Shown here: one piece after another, positions 17,030-26,182 of the stretch
Layout: every line of letters starts with the position of its first letter
Position numbering within the stretch: position 1 is the first letter of the stretch
DNA from: Streptomyces sp. NBC_01497
GTDB taxonomy: Bacteria; Actinomycetota; Actinomycetes; Streptomycetales; Streptomycetaceae
Direction of reading: 5' to 3'
Assembly (NCBI RefSeq): GCF_036250695.1
Contig: NZ_CP109427.1
Coordinates: forward strand, 310,001 to 374,000
Length of the DNA stretch: 64,000 nucleotides
Notes under the pieces: generated by a model
Told to the model about the DNA's origin: nothing
Database searches by the model: none
The model's input: only the letters and a program-made list of their open reading frames with translations
Position numbers and translations under genes: made by a program

Positions 17030-20000
17030 TCACACGTCCCAGATCTGGAACTCCGAGACCTGTCCGGCCGGCCAGCCCGTATTGGCTGTGATGTTCAGAC
17101 GGAAGTAGCGCTGGGTGGTGGCGGGGAAGGCGATGGTCACGGTGTTGTTGCTGGAGGGGGCGAAGGTGTAGGTCGCGGAGGGCTTCACCGTGGTGAAGTC
17201 CGAGCCGTCAGTACTGCCCAGCACCGACACGGTCTGGGCGCGGGTGCCCCACGCAGCGGGGAGCTGGAGGACGACACGGGACGCGCTGCGGGCGGAGCCG
17301 AGGTCGACCTGGACCCACTGCGGTAGCTGGTTGTTGCCGCTCTCCCAGTATGTGGACTGGTTGCCGTCGGTCACGTTCGACGAGGGGTAGACGTCGGAGT
17401 GACTGGACTCGCTGGTGGCCTTGCCGGCCGCAAGATCGGTGCCGGTGGCGGCGGTGCCATTGCCGGTGAGGGTGATGCGGGTCGGGGTGTTCGAGGCGTT
17501 GCTGTTCAGCGTGATCTCGCCGGTACGGGTGCCCGAGCCGGTCGGGGTGAAGGTGACACGGACCGAGCAGGACGAACCGGCGGGGATGGACGAACCGCAG
17601 GTGTTGGACTGCCCGAAGTCACCGGATGCGGAGACGCCGGACACGGCGGCCGCTCCCGTACCGGAGTTGGTCACCGTGACGGTCTGTGCGGCGCTGGTGG
17701 TGTGTACCGTCTGGCCGGTGAACGCCAGTGCCGCCGGGGAAGCCGACAGCGTAGGCGACTGCGAGCCGCTCGCCGCGGTGAAGCCCAGGTAGTTGATGTT
17801 GTAGCCGCCGGTGTCCTCGTTGAGAGTCAGGACCTGTTGACCGGCGGGGAGGGTGACGCGGCTGGTGACGGTGGTCCAGTTCTGCCAGTCGCCAGTGGCC
17901 GGGAGGTCGACAGCCCCGGTGAGGTCGGTGCCCGAGGTGTCGGACAGGTGCAGAGCGCCTGTCACAGCGGCAGGCGCTGCGACGCGCAGGCCGAGTGTGT
18001 AGGTGCCGGCCCTGGCGACGTTCACGGTGTAGCGGAACCACTGCCCGTCTCCGGTCCAGCCGAGGTCGTAGGCGCCCGCGGAGTCCGAGGTCGCTTCCAG
18101 GTCGACGCCGTCGGCTCGGTATCCGTTGGCGTTGCCGTTGACGGCGGTGACGCTGTAGCCCGCACCTTGGCCGCCGGTGTCGTAGTCCTCCGCCTGTACC
18201 GTCCCCGGCACCGTGGGGGACGTTCCGCCGTAGGGGCCCTCGGGAGCGGACGGGGGCCAGTTGTTGTCGCTCAGCGTCGCGGTGAACCCGCTGGAGTTGT
18301 TGACGAACGCGGAGGCCCCGGAGTGCAGCCCGGTGACGGTGTTGCCGCTGATCGTGGCGGAGCCGGTGGGCGCGGGATAGAACGGTGGCGCGATCGCGAT
18401 GCCGTTGCGGCCGGGGTTGGTGACGGTGTTGTCCCGCAGCTGGGTGCCGGTGGAGGTGGAGAAGCCGATCCCGTCGTAAAGCGAGTCGGTGACGGTGTTC
18501 CCCGTAACGGTGACCTTGTCGACCGTGCCGGTGTTCTGGCCGTCGCCGCCGTTGCCGATGTGGAGGGCGGGCTGGCCCTGGCTGTAGGCGTTGCCTCCGG
18601 CGCGGACCACGGTGTTGCCCGACACCGTCGCCGACAGGAGGTCGCTGCCGTTGACCCCGAACCGGCCGGCTCCCAGCCCGATGTAGCGCGCGGTGTCGCT
18701 GATGTAGTTGTCGGTGACCTGTTGCCCACTGCCGCCGTAGATTCCGACGCCCTTGCCGCCCCACGGCGCGATCGACGTGTTGTGGCTCACCGTGATGCCG
18801 GTCATCGGGTGGTAGTTGGTCTTGGAGCCGTCGCTGTTGGTGTTGTAGTCCACCGAGTTGATGGCGATGGCGTCGTCGCCCGTCCCTCGGACGAAGTTGT
18901 TGGTGACGGTCAGGTTGTTCCCGGTGTCGGCCCCCAGGGATACGTTGTTGACGTTGATGCCGTCCGCCCAGACCGCGGTGAGGCGGCTGTTGCGAACGGT
19001 GCCCCCGGTGCCCGAGGCCCAGAAGCCGGACATGGTGTGCTGGGTCCAGATTCCGTCGGCCACCCAGTTCGTTCCGGTGGTGTCCATGGCACCACCATCA
19101 CCCCCTACAGTGCTGCGGCTGACCGCGCTGGCATCGATGTGGAAGTTCTCCACGATGCAGGAGGTCACGCTGAACAGTGCCGCCAACGGAGTGCTGTTGG
19201 GTACCGGCACGTCACGGTATATGGTGCTGTACCACATGCCCGCGCCCGCGATCGTGATCCCTCGGGCGTTCAGGCCCGCGGTCCCCTTGACATAGAAGGT
19301 GCCCTGCGGGATCCAGAGGGCCTTGCCCTGCGACTGGGCCTGGTCGATGCAGTTCTGGATCGCGGACCGGCTGTCCACCGCCTGGGCGTCCGCGGCTCCG
19401 TTTGTCGGATTGTTGTCCGCCACCGCCCCGCAGCTGGTGATCGAGATCGAATTCGCGGGCTGCGTCTGCGGCGCGGGCGGGTTCTCCACGTCGATCGCGT
19501 CCACGTCGTAGAAGGACGCACTGTTGGAGGAGTCCTTCCGCAGCGAGAACGTGGCCCCCGGCGGGATCGGCGCTCCGGCGACGAAGGTGTGCGACTCGTC
19601 CCAGAAGACCCTCGGATCGCCGTCACCCGGGTTCTGGTCGTCACTGGTGTTGTAGTTGTCGCCGCCCTCGTACACCCAGGTCTGGCGCGAGTTCAGGTCC
19701 AGGGCCTGCCGGAACACTCCGTTGACGTACAGGTCCAGCGTCCCGGTGACACCGCCTCCCGACGCCGAATCCGGAATGCTGGCGCGTACGTTGAGGAAGC
19801 TGATCGGTTGTCCGGTGGCGTTCGTCCATCCCACCGACTGCCCCGTGCCACCCAGGTGTACGTAGCCGTGACCCGATGCTTCGAGGGCGGCACTCGAGTA
19901 CTGCGTCGTGGGCGCCGACGTCAACGACGTGACAGCGGCACCCCCGCCCACCGATCCCGCCTCGGCCTCGTAGGTGGAGAACGGCGTCGTCGCACCGACC

Positions 20001-20197
20001 GCGGCGCTCGCGGCCGGCTCGGGCTTCGCAGCGGGCGCCGTACGGACTGCCCGGGACGCACCGGTCGGTGCCGCCTGCGCCGAGGCGCCCGCCGGCAGGA
20101 CGGACACGCACAGCGCGCCGAGCGCGGTGGCGGCGATCACCGCCAGCCGTCGTCGGGCGTGGTCCATGCCACGTGGAAATCTGAGGATCTCCCGCAT
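17030..20197 (-). CDS. secreted multidomain beta-helix glycoside hydrolase, GH87-like (alpha-1,3-glucanase)
   Basis: The 1055-residue protein has a signal peptide (hydrophobic LAVIAATALGALCVSVLPAG, cleavage near ASA-QA). A CBM35/CBM6-like module follows (about 70-240, beginning YEAEAGSVGG). A pectate-lyase-like right-handed beta-helix comes next (about 245-650), starting SITSCGAVADNNPTNG with repeated VSGNTV-type rungs. Then come a CBM6 (about 660-790, VQAEDYDTGGQGAGY), a HYDIN/ASPM-like Ig domain (about 800-900) and a C-terminal discoidin/CBM32 domain (about 920-1055). The helix plus flanking CBM layout fits bacterial mycodextranases of GH87. The Asp-rich catalytic triad was not assigned, so another beta-helix polysaccharidase is possible. 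The start has AAGGAGC just upstream; an earlier in-frame ATG at 20269 does not. Confidence 0.8.
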   Translation of the reverse strand: MREILRFPRGMDHARRRLAVIAATALGALCVSVLPAGASAQAAPTGASRAVRTAPAAKPEPAASAAVGATTPFSTYEAEAGSVGGGAAVTSLTSAPTTQYSSAALEASGHGYVHLGGTGQSVGWTNATGQPISFLNVRASIPDSASGGGVTGTLDLYVNGVFRQALDLNSRQTWVYEGGDNYNTSDDQNPGDGDPRVFWDESHTFVAGAPIPPGATFSLRKDSSNSASFYDVDAIDVENPPAPQTQPANSISITSCGAVADNNPTNGAADAQAVDSRSAIQNCIDQAQSQGKALWIPQGTFYVKGTAGLNARGITIAGAGMWYSTIYRDVPVPNSTPLAALFSVTSCIVENFHIDASAVSRSTVGGDGGAMDTTGTNWVADGIWTQHTMSGFWASGTGGTVRNSRLTAVWADGINVNNVSLGADTGNNLTVTNNFVRGTGDDAIAINSVDYNTNSDGSKTNYHPMTGITVSHNTSIAPWGGKGVGIYGGSGQQVTDNYISDTARYIGLGAGRFGVNGSDLLSATVSGNTVVRAGGNAYSQGQPALHIGNGGDGQNTGTVDKVTVTGNTVTDSLYDGIGFSTSTGTQLRDNTVTNPGRNGIAIAPPFYPAPTGSATISGNTVTGLHSGASAFVNNSSGFTATLSDNNWPPSAPEGPYGGTSPTVPGTVQAEDYDTGGQGAGYSVTAVNGNANGYRADGVDLEATSDSAGAYDLGWTGDGQWFRYTVNVARAGTYTLGLRVAAPAAVTGALHLSDTSGTDLTGAVDLPATGDWQNWTTVTSRVTLPAGQQVLTLNEDTGGYNINYLGFTAASGSQSPTLSASPAALAFTGQTVHTTSAAQTVTVTNSGTGAAAVSGVSASGDFGQSNTCGSSIPAGSSCSVRVTFTPTGSGTRTGEITLNSNASNTPTRITLTGNGTAATGTDLAAGKATSESSHSDVYPSSNVTDGNQSTYWESGNNQLPQWVQVDLGSARSASRVVLQLPAAWGTRAQTVSVLGSTDGSDFTTVKPSATYTFAPSSNNTVTIAFPATTQRYFRLNITANTGWPAGQVSEFQIWDV

Positions 20198-20884
20198 CGG
20201 ATGCTCCTTCGAGGAACGTGGGAACCGGCGCCCCGACCGTACTGAGCACTCTCGATTCTCGCAATACATGGATCAAGCAAAGAATAAATTACGCAGACGA
20301 ACGAAAGAACTTGCGTTGAGGTACCGCCCATGCCACCAGCCGAGCCCTCGGATCGCCGGGTGGGACAAGGGGCTCGACACGGGGGTCACCCAGAGGGTCG
20401 TCGGCAATGCCCTTCGCCCCGCCAGTTCATGACTGTCGACCACGGACAGGCCGACGTCTCCATCCACACGTGCCCCGACGGCGAGGTGACGTTCGCCCTG
20501 TCCGTCGATGCATTCGGGGACGACCCGAACGCACGCGATCCACCCACTCCGCGGTGAACTGATCGTCCAACCCCTGTGGCGGCTGGGGTTCGGCGGCCCC
20601 ACCGACTCGACCTCACGCACGCGGTCGCTGGTCAACGACGCGTTTTCCCCGATCCGGAGTTACGCGGATCGGCGTACGGTCGGATCGGCGTACGGTCCCC
20701 CGTCGCCGTGTCGGACGGCACCGCGGCCCCGATCGGGGCCGGGATCGCCGTCGAACCCCCGTCCACCGGCTGGCGTCCCTCGAAACGCGGCCGCCTCTGC
20801 GGATCCCGACGTGGGGAGGGCCGGAGCCGGGGCCGCGTGTGCGGTCCGGACTCCGGCCCTCCCCGGTGCCCGCCGGGGCCGGCG
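20198..20884. other. intergenic region between hydrolase and cysN
   Basis: The left end (about 20230-20320) is unusually AT-rich for this chromosome and probably carries the hydrolase promoter. At 20429-20557 on the plus strand a 42-codon frame reads MTVDHGQADVSIHTCPDGEV and on to a stop. It looks like the end of an actinobacterial protein, but no ribosome site is evident, so it is a possible tiny gene or a remnant. The rest holds nothing I can support. Confidence 0.35.
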
Positions 20885-22159
20885 TCACGTGCTCATGCCC
20901 GCGGTGAGGATGTCGCCGTCGGACGGGTCGATGAGGATGAAGGAGCCGGTGAGACGCGAGTCGGCGTACCGGTCCATCGGGAGCGGCTCCGAGGTGCGCA
21001 GGACGACGGTGCCGATGTCGTTCGCGACCAGCTCGCCGGGGTCGTCCTGGCGCGTCAGGCCCCTGGTGAGGTCGGCGCGGTACGGGATGGCCTCGACGGT
21101 GGCCCGCACGGTCCTGGTGCCGTGTTTGAGCAGGACCCGGGCCCCCACGGTGAGCGGACGCCCGTGCAGGTGGCAGGCGGTCGCCTCGAAGCGGCGCGTG
21201 GTCGGCGGAGCTGACGCGACCGGGGCGATCACGTCCCCCCGTGAGACGTCCAGTTCGTCGTCGAGGCAGACGGTGACCGACTGCGGCGCCCAGGCGGTGT
21301 CCACCGCGCGGCCCAGCACGTCGATGGAGCTGATGGTGCTGGTCGGGCCCGTGGGGAGCACGGAGACCTCGTCGCCGACGTGCAGCACACCGGATGCGAC
21401 CCGGCCCGCGTAGCCCCGGTAGTCGGGCCGTTCGGCGGTGTGCGGCCGGATGACGTACTGCACCGGGAGACGGCCGGGAGCGCGGGCCGGGTCGTCGCCC
21501 GCCTCCACGGTCTCCAGGTGCTCCAGCACGGTGCGGCCGCTGTACCAGTCCATGCGCGCGGACGGCTCGACCACGTTGTCCCCTGCGAGCGCCGAGATGG
21601 GGATCGCGGTGGCCTCCGCGACTCCGAGGGAGTCCGTGTACGCCGTGAACTCCTGGGCGATCGTGGCGAAGACGGACTCCGCGTAGCCGACCAGGTCCAT
21701 CTTGTTCACGGCGAGCACCACGCGCGGGACGCGCAGCAGCGCGGCGATGGCGGCGTGCCTGCGGGTCTGCTCGACGACACCGTGCCGGGCGTCGACGAGG
21801 ATGACGGCGAGGTCGGCCGTGGAGGCGCCGGTCACCATGTTCCGGGTGTACTGCACGTGTCCGGGGGTGTCGGCGAGGATGAACCGGCGCCGGGCGGTGG
21901 CGAAGTAGCGGTAGGCGACGTCGATGGTGATGCCCTGCTCGCGTTCGGCCCGCAGGCCGTCGGTGAGCAGCGCGAGGTCGGGCGCGTCCTGCCCCCGGTC
22001 GCGGGAGACGTGCTCGACGGCCTCCAACTGGTCGGACAGGACCGACTTCGAGTCGTACAGGAGACGGCCGACCAGGGTCGACTTGCCGTCGTCCACGGAT
22101 CCTGCCGTGGCGAAGCGCAGCAGTGAGGCCGCCCTGGGAGGTGCGGCGGTGGTCGTCAT
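20885..22159 (-). CDS. cysN: sulfate adenylyltransferase subunit 1 (GTPase)
   Basis: CysN is the GTPase subunit that drives ATP + sulfate to APS with CysD. The 424-residue protein has the G1 loop GSVDDGKSTLVGRL, the switch DTPGHVQYTRNMVTGAS (G3) and AVNKMDLVGY (G4), then two beta-barrel domains as in elongation factors. The ATG at 22159 matches the usual start of streptomycete CysN. A GTG four codons upstream (22171) is possible; GAGGAGA lies immediately before it. It is the last gene of the cluster's minus-strand run, 195 bases after cysD. No cysH or sulfite reductase follows, so the APS made here most likely feeds PAPS for sulfation rather than cysteine synthesis. Confidence 0.95.
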   Translation of the reverse strand: MTTTAAPPRAASLLRFATAGSVDDGKSTLVGRLLYDSKSVLSDQLEAVEHVSRDRGQDAPDLALLTDGLRAEREQGITIDVAYRYFATARRRFILADTPGHVQYTRNMVTGASTADLAVILVDARHGVVEQTRRHAAIAALLRVPRVVLAVNKMDLVGYAESVFATIAQEFTAYTDSLGVAEATAIPISALAGDNVVEPSARMDWYSGRTVLEHLETVEAGDDPARAPGRLPVQYVIRPHTAERPDYRGYAGRVASGVLHVGDEVSVLPTGPTSTISSIDVLGRAVDTAWAPQSVTVCLDDELDVSRGDVIAPVASAPPTTRRFEATACHLHGRPLTVGARVLLKHGTRTVRATVEAIPYRADLTRGLTRQDDPGELVANDIGTVVLRTSEPLPMDRYADSRLTGSFILIDPSDGDILTAGMST

Positions 22160-22354
22160 GGGGGATGTCACTCTCCTCGTCGTTGGGTGGCTGGGAGGGT
22201 CGACCGGGCGCAGGCCGGGCGCCCGGGGACGGCGTGCGGGGAGCAGTGCGAGGCGGGCCGTCGGCGCGGTGGCCGGGCCGTCCGGCCAGGCAGCCCCGAT
22301 CGTGCGGGCCCCGAGGCGGACCCCGCCACGTCACGCCTGCTCGGGTACGCGGGG

Positions 22355-23320
22355 TCAGAAGTAGCCCTCGCGCTTGCGGTCCTCCATGGCCGCCTCCGAC
22401 AGCTTGTCGTCCGCACGGGTCGCGCCGCGCTCCGTCAGCCGCGATGCCGCGACCTCCGCGATGACCTCTTCCGTGGTGGTGGCCTCCGATTCGACGGCAC
22501 CGGTGCAGGACATGTCCCCGACGGTCCGGTAGCGGACCTGCCGCTGTTCGACGGTCTCGTCCTCCTCGGGACCGCCCCAGTCCCCCGGTGCCAGCCACAT
22601 GCCGGACCGTTGGAAGACGTCACGGTCGTGGGCGTAGTAGATCGCCGGCAGGTCGATGTCCTGGTGGTCGATGTACTGCCACACGTCCAGCTCCGTCCAG
22701 TTGGACAGCGGGAAGACACGGACGTGTTCGCCGGGCGCGTGGTGGCCGTTGTAGAGCTGCCACAGCTCCGGACGCTGGCGGCGGGGGTCCCAGCCGCCGA
22801 ACTCGTCGCGCAGTGAGAAGATCCGCTCCTTGGCGCGCGCCTTCTCCTCGTCCCTGCGTCCGCCGCCGAACACCGCGTCGAAGCGGCCCTCGTTGATCGC
22901 GTCCAGCAGGGGCACGGTCTGCAGGGGGTTGCGCGTTCCGTCGGGGCGCTCGCGCAGCCGCCCGTCATCGATGTAGTCCTGCACGGACGCGACGTGCAGC
23001 CGCAGACCGTACTCCTCGACCGTGCGGTCCCGGTGGTCGAGGACCTCCGGGAAGTTGTGACCGGTGTCGACGTGCAGCAGGCCGAACGGCAGCGGGGCCG
23101 GCGCGAACGCCTTGCGCGCGAGGTGCAGCATGACGATGGAGTCCTTGCCGCCGGAGAAGAGGATCACCGGCCGTTCGAACTCGCCGGCGACCTCTCGGAA
23201 GATGTGCACCGCCTCCGATTCGAGCGCGTCGAGGTGCGACAGCGCGTACGGGTCTTCCGTGCGTTCGGCGTCCTGGGCGTGCCGGCCGTCCCTGGTGAGG
23301 CGGGCCTCGACAGTGGTCAT
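22355..23320 (-). CDS. cysD: sulfate adenylyltransferase subunit 2
   Basis: This is the ATP-pyrophosphatase (N-type) subunit that forms APS with CysN. The 321-residue protein carries the PP-loop FSGGKDSIVMLHLARKA near residue 55, HVDTGHNFPEVLDHRD and FGGGRRDEEKARAKERIFS, all typical of CysD. The length is normal (about 300-312). Its ATG overlaps the cysC stop by four bases, so CysC and CysD are made together. The CysC-CysD-CysN order copies the primary assimilation operon. Here it is joined to LysK by overlap and belongs to the LysW cluster. Confidence 0.96.
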   Translation of the reverse strand: MTTVEARLTRDGRHAQDAERTEDPYALSHLDALESEAVHIFREVAGEFERPVILFSGGKDSIVMLHLARKAFAPAPLPFGLLHVDTGHNFPEVLDHRDRTVEEYGLRLHVASVQDYIDDGRLRERPDGTRNPLQTVPLLDAINEGRFDAVFGGGRRDEEKARAKERIFSLRDEFGGWDPRRQRPELWQLYNGHHAPGEHVRVFPLSNWTELDVWQYIDHQDIDLPAIYYAHDRDVFQRSGMWLAPGDWGGPEEDETVEQRQVRYRTVGDMSCTGAVESEATTTEEVIAEVAASRLTERGATRADDKLSEAAMEDRKREGYF

Positions 23321-23895
23321 GCCAACTCCTTCCGTATCAGCAGTTCGTGCAGCGCGTCGACCGAGTCGGCCGCATTCTCGGCCTGGGTCTCGATCCGCAA
23401 GTCGGGTGCCTCGGGTGCTTCGTAGGGGTCGTCCACTCCTGTCAGGCCCGTGACCCGGCCGACCGCCTGCCCGGCGTACAGGCCCTTCACGTCACGCTGT
23501 GAGCAGACCTCGACGGGGGTGGCGACATGCACCTCCAGATAGGGGGTCGCCGTCGTCTCGTGGCGGCCACGCACCTCCTGCCGGGAGTCCGCGTAGGGCG
23601 CGATCACCGGGACGAGTACCAGCACGCCGTTGCGTGCCAGTGTCTGCGCGACCAGACCGATGCGCTGGACGTTGAGATGGCGGTCCTCGCGGGAGAAGCC
23701 GAGGCCGGCGGACAGGAACCGGCGGATCTCGTCGCCGTCGAGTACTTCCACCCGACGCCCTTCGTGCCTGAGCCGCTCGGCCAGTGCGTGGGCGATGGTG
23801 CTCTTTCCCGCGCTCGGCAGGCCGGTGAGCCATACGGTCGCGCCGGGCCAGCAGGTGCAGAACGGGGGTGCTGTCACCGCCTGGTCATTCTTCAC
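23317..23895 (-). CDS. cysC: adenylylsulfate (APS) kinase
   Basis: CysC phosphorylates APS to PAPS, the sulfate donor of sulfotransferases. The 192-residue protein has the P-loop GLPSAGKSTIAHALAERL near residue 26, DGDEIRRFL, LGFSREDRHLNVQRIG and the lid segment RDVKGLYAGQAVGRVTGLTG, all of the family. It overlaps lysK by eleven bases upstream and cysD by four downstream, so its translation is tied to the LysW pathway. With CysD and CysN it gives the cluster its own PAPS supply, matching the sulfotransferase gene at the other end. Confidence 0.95.
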   Translation of the reverse strand: MKNDQAVTAPPFCTCWPGATVWLTGLPSAGKSTIAHALAERLRHEGRRVEVLDGDEIRRFLSAGLGFSREDRHLNVQRIGLVAQTLARNGVLVLVPVIAPYADSRQEVRGRHETTATPYLEVHVATPVEVCSQRDVKGLYAGQAVGRVTGLTGVDDPYEAPEAPDLRIETQAENAADSVDALHELLIRKELA

Positions 23896-25054
23896 GGCGG
23901 CCTCCGGCAGTGGGCGCCTCTTCGTCGCCCGGTCCTTCTGTGCCCACGGCGGATCCTTCTCCTGCGGGCAGGTCCGACAGTTCGCTCAGCGCCTTCGTCA
24001 GTACGGCGATCCCGCGCAGGTACTCGTTCACGAGGGCGTACTCGTTGTCACTGTGGTCCAGGGCGCTGTCCCCGGGGCCGTAGGTCGCCATGGGGATGTC
24101 CCAGGCCTCGGCAAGTGTGTTCATGTCGGACGTGGCCGTCTTCACAGCCGGACGCGGTGTGCCGCCGAGCGAGCGGATGCCCGCGCTGAGGGCGCGGACG
24201 ACCGGGCCCCTGCGATCCGTCCGCACCGCCCGTACGCCGTTGACGACCTGCAGTTCCCCGCCCCTGGCGCGCTCGCGCAGGGCGGCCACGAAGGCGCCCT
24301 GGTCGAAGCCGGTGGGGGTGCGGACACTGATGTCCAGTTCGGCGTCCTCGGCGTCGCCCCGCATGCCGACGAGCGTGGCGCCGGGCGTCGAGAACGAGCC
24401 GTGGCCCTGGTCGGGGCCGAGCAGTTCCAGGACGTCCTGCCAGAGCGCGGCGGCGCATTCGGACGCCTTCTCCACGGGGTTGCTGGGGTGCGTGGCCGGG
24501 CGGTGGACCCGGTAGGCCAGGTCGAGTTTGCCCTTGTAGCCGATGACGATGCCGGGCCAGCCGCTGGGTTCGCCGACGACGAGAGCGTCGGGCCGCGGCA
24601 GCGTACGGCCGATGTGCACTGCTCCGCGGGAGCACGGGGTCTCCTCCTCGACCACTCCCACGACCGTCAGGCGGCCGGGGAAGTCGCGGTGTGCGGCGAC
24701 CGCGCGGATCATTGCGGCAAGGGGGCCCTTGGCGTCCACGGAGCCACGCCCGTAGAGGCGATCGCCCTCGCGGCGCACGGGCACCGCGCCGGGGACGGTG
24801 TCCATGTGTCCGAGCAGCATGATGTGCGGTCCGGGGCGCGCGGGGGTCTCGCCGATGGCGTTGCCCGCTTCGTCGATCCGGGCACAGAGGCCGAGTCCGG
24901 TCATGACGCCGGTCAGATGGCGCGCGATCCTGTGCTCCTCGCCGGAGGGCGAGGGGATGTCCAGCATGGACCGCAGCATGTCCACGGCCTCGTCGGGGTC
25001 CGTGCCGAGGAGCGCCGGGGCCGGCTCCGTGGACGGGGAGATGTCGGTGGTCAT
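23885..25054 (-). CDS. lysK: LysW-amino acid hydrolase (M20 metallopeptidase)
   Basis: LysK-type enzymes cleave the gamma-glutamyl isopeptide bond that holds the finished amino acid on LysW. The 389-residue protein is an M20 dinuclear zinc hydrolase. It shows SPSGEEHRIA, the metal-binding LLGHMDTVPG, GRGSVDAKGPLAAMI, the catalytic VEEETPCSRGA, VVGEPSGWPGI and a late TATSDMNTL block. The last 30 residues are a disordered acidic tail beyond the usual length of about 350. It overlaps lysZ by four bases and cysC by eleven. In this cluster it should release the modified amino acid from the carrier, before or after sulfation. Confidence 0.88.
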   Translation of the reverse strand: MTTDISPSTEPAPALLGTDPDEAVDMLRSMLDIPSPSGEEHRIARHLTGVMTGLGLCARIDEAGNAIGETPARPGPHIMLLGHMDTVPGAVPVRREGDRLYGRGSVDAKGPLAAMIRAVAAHRDFPGRLTVVGVVEEETPCSRGAVHIGRTLPRPDALVVGEPSGWPGIVIGYKGKLDLAYRVHRPATHPSNPVEKASECAAALWQDVLELLGPDQGHGSFSTPGATLVGMRGDAEDAELDISVRTPTGFDQGAFVAALRERARGGELQVVNGVRAVRTDRRGPVVRALSAGIRSLGGTPRPAVKTATSDMNTLAEAWDIPMATYGPGDSALDHSDNEYALVNEYLRGIAVLTKALSELSDLPAGEGSAVGTEGPGDEEAPTAGGRREE

Positions 25055-26088
25055 CGGTTGCTCCCGTCGCTGTGCGCTCGGGTACGGGTTTCCCGCGCCG
25101 GTTCGGGGCGCCCGTCGGAGCCCGGTTCCGGTGCGAGATGCACCGTCGTACCGGCTCCGTCGAGCGCGTCGCCGACCGGCCGCTCGCCCCTGCCGTCGGC
25201 CACGGTCACCTCGTCGACTCCTCCGGTCAGTGCCTCGCGCGCCGCCACGAGCTTGATCGCCATGCCGCCCTTGGCGAACTTCCCCGGCCGGCCTGCCGCG
25301 TTGACGTCGTAGTCGGTCAGCACGCTGTCCTCGTCGTGCGGATCGGCGAGCACACCGGAGGCGCCGGTGAGCAGCACCAGCCGGTCGGCGCCGAGAGCGG
25401 CGGCGAGCGCCGCGGCGACCCGGTCGGCGTCGGCGTTGACGGTCACGCCCTGTTCGTCCACCGCGGGGGGTGAGACGACGGGCACGTAGCCCTGCGTGAG
25501 CAGCGCCGAGACGAGTTCGCCGCGTACCGCCTGGATACGCCCGCTGCGGTCGTCACGCACGACCACGGTGCGGCCGTCGACCACCGCCTTCTGCCCGGTC
25601 CTGCGGCGGGTGCGTATCAGGCTGCCGTCCACGCCGGTCAGGCCGACCGCCTCGACGCCGTTGCGGATGAGTTCGCTGACGAGCCTGGGTTTGACCGAGC
25701 CGGCCAGTGCGAGCGTCACCACTTCCAGGGTGGCATCGTCGGTCCGGCGTGTGGAGACGCCGTCCGGCGAGACGAGGCGGCGCTGCGGTACGCCGAGTTC
25801 GTCGGCGAGCCGGTCGATCTCGGCGGAGCCGCCGTGCACCAGCACGAGGCGGTGGCCGGCGCGGACCAGTTCGGCGACGTCCGCGCACACGCTGTCGGCG
25901 TCCACTTCGCTGTTGCCCCCGCACTTGACGACGAGCAGCTTCGACGCGTCGTCCGAGCCGCTCCTGTCCTGTGCCTCCTCCTCGTCCTCGGGCTCCTTCT
26001 CCGGTTCGTCCGGTGAGATGTGCCGCCACGTACCCCGCGGATTCCCGTGTGTGGTTCCCGGCACGTCCGTGCCACTGATCGTGGTCAT
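25051..26088 (-). CDS. lysZ: LysW-linked amino acid kinase (acetylglutamate kinase family)
   Basis: LysZ phosphorylates the side-chain carboxylate of the amino acid bound to LysW. The 345-residue protein has the amino-acid-kinase fold: [57 protein letters not shown] and GGMAIKLVAAREAL. An acidic extension of about 50 residues (SPDEPEKEPEDEEEAQDR) precedes the kinase core, which is odd for the family. The ATG at 26088 has GGGAGAGG before it, so the extension is probably real. It overlaps lysK by four bases. LysZ of Thermus acts on LysW-aminoadipate or LysW-glutamate; here LysW-glutamate is the likelier substrate because a transketolase is present. Confidence 0.88.
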   Translation of the reverse strand: MTTISGTDVPGTTHGNPRGTWRHISPDEPEKEPEDEEEAQDRSGSDDASKLLVVKCGGNSEVDADSVCADVAELVRAGHRLVLVHGGSAEIDRLADELGVPQRRLVSPDGVSTRRTDDATLEVVTLALAGSVKPRLVSELIRNGVEAVGLTGVDGSLIRTRRRTGQKAVVDGRTVVVRDDRSGRIQAVRGELVSALLTQGYVPVVSPPAVDEQGVTVNADADRVAAALAAALGADRLVLLTGASGVLADPHDEDSVLTDYDVNAAGRPGKFAKGGMAIKLVAAREALTGGVDEVTVADGRGERPVGDALDGAGTTVHLAPEPGSDGRPEPARETRTRAHSDGSNR

Positions 26089-26182
26089 GTCCCTCTCCCA
26101 GTTCACGTCCTTGTGTCCTTCGGAAGGTGTGTCCGGCGGATGTGCGCGCCGGACGGCGCCGTGTCCGCCCGGGCGGTCCGGC

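Noticed and set aside
17399..20245. 948-codon plus-strand frame opposite the secreted hydrolase
   Set aside because: It is the mirror of a repetitive, well-supported gene and shows no domain, start site or sensible composition.
20885..23895. CysCDN as the primary sulfate assimilation operon
   Set aside because: No cysH, sulfite reductase or sulfate transporter is adjacent, and cysC overlaps lysK.
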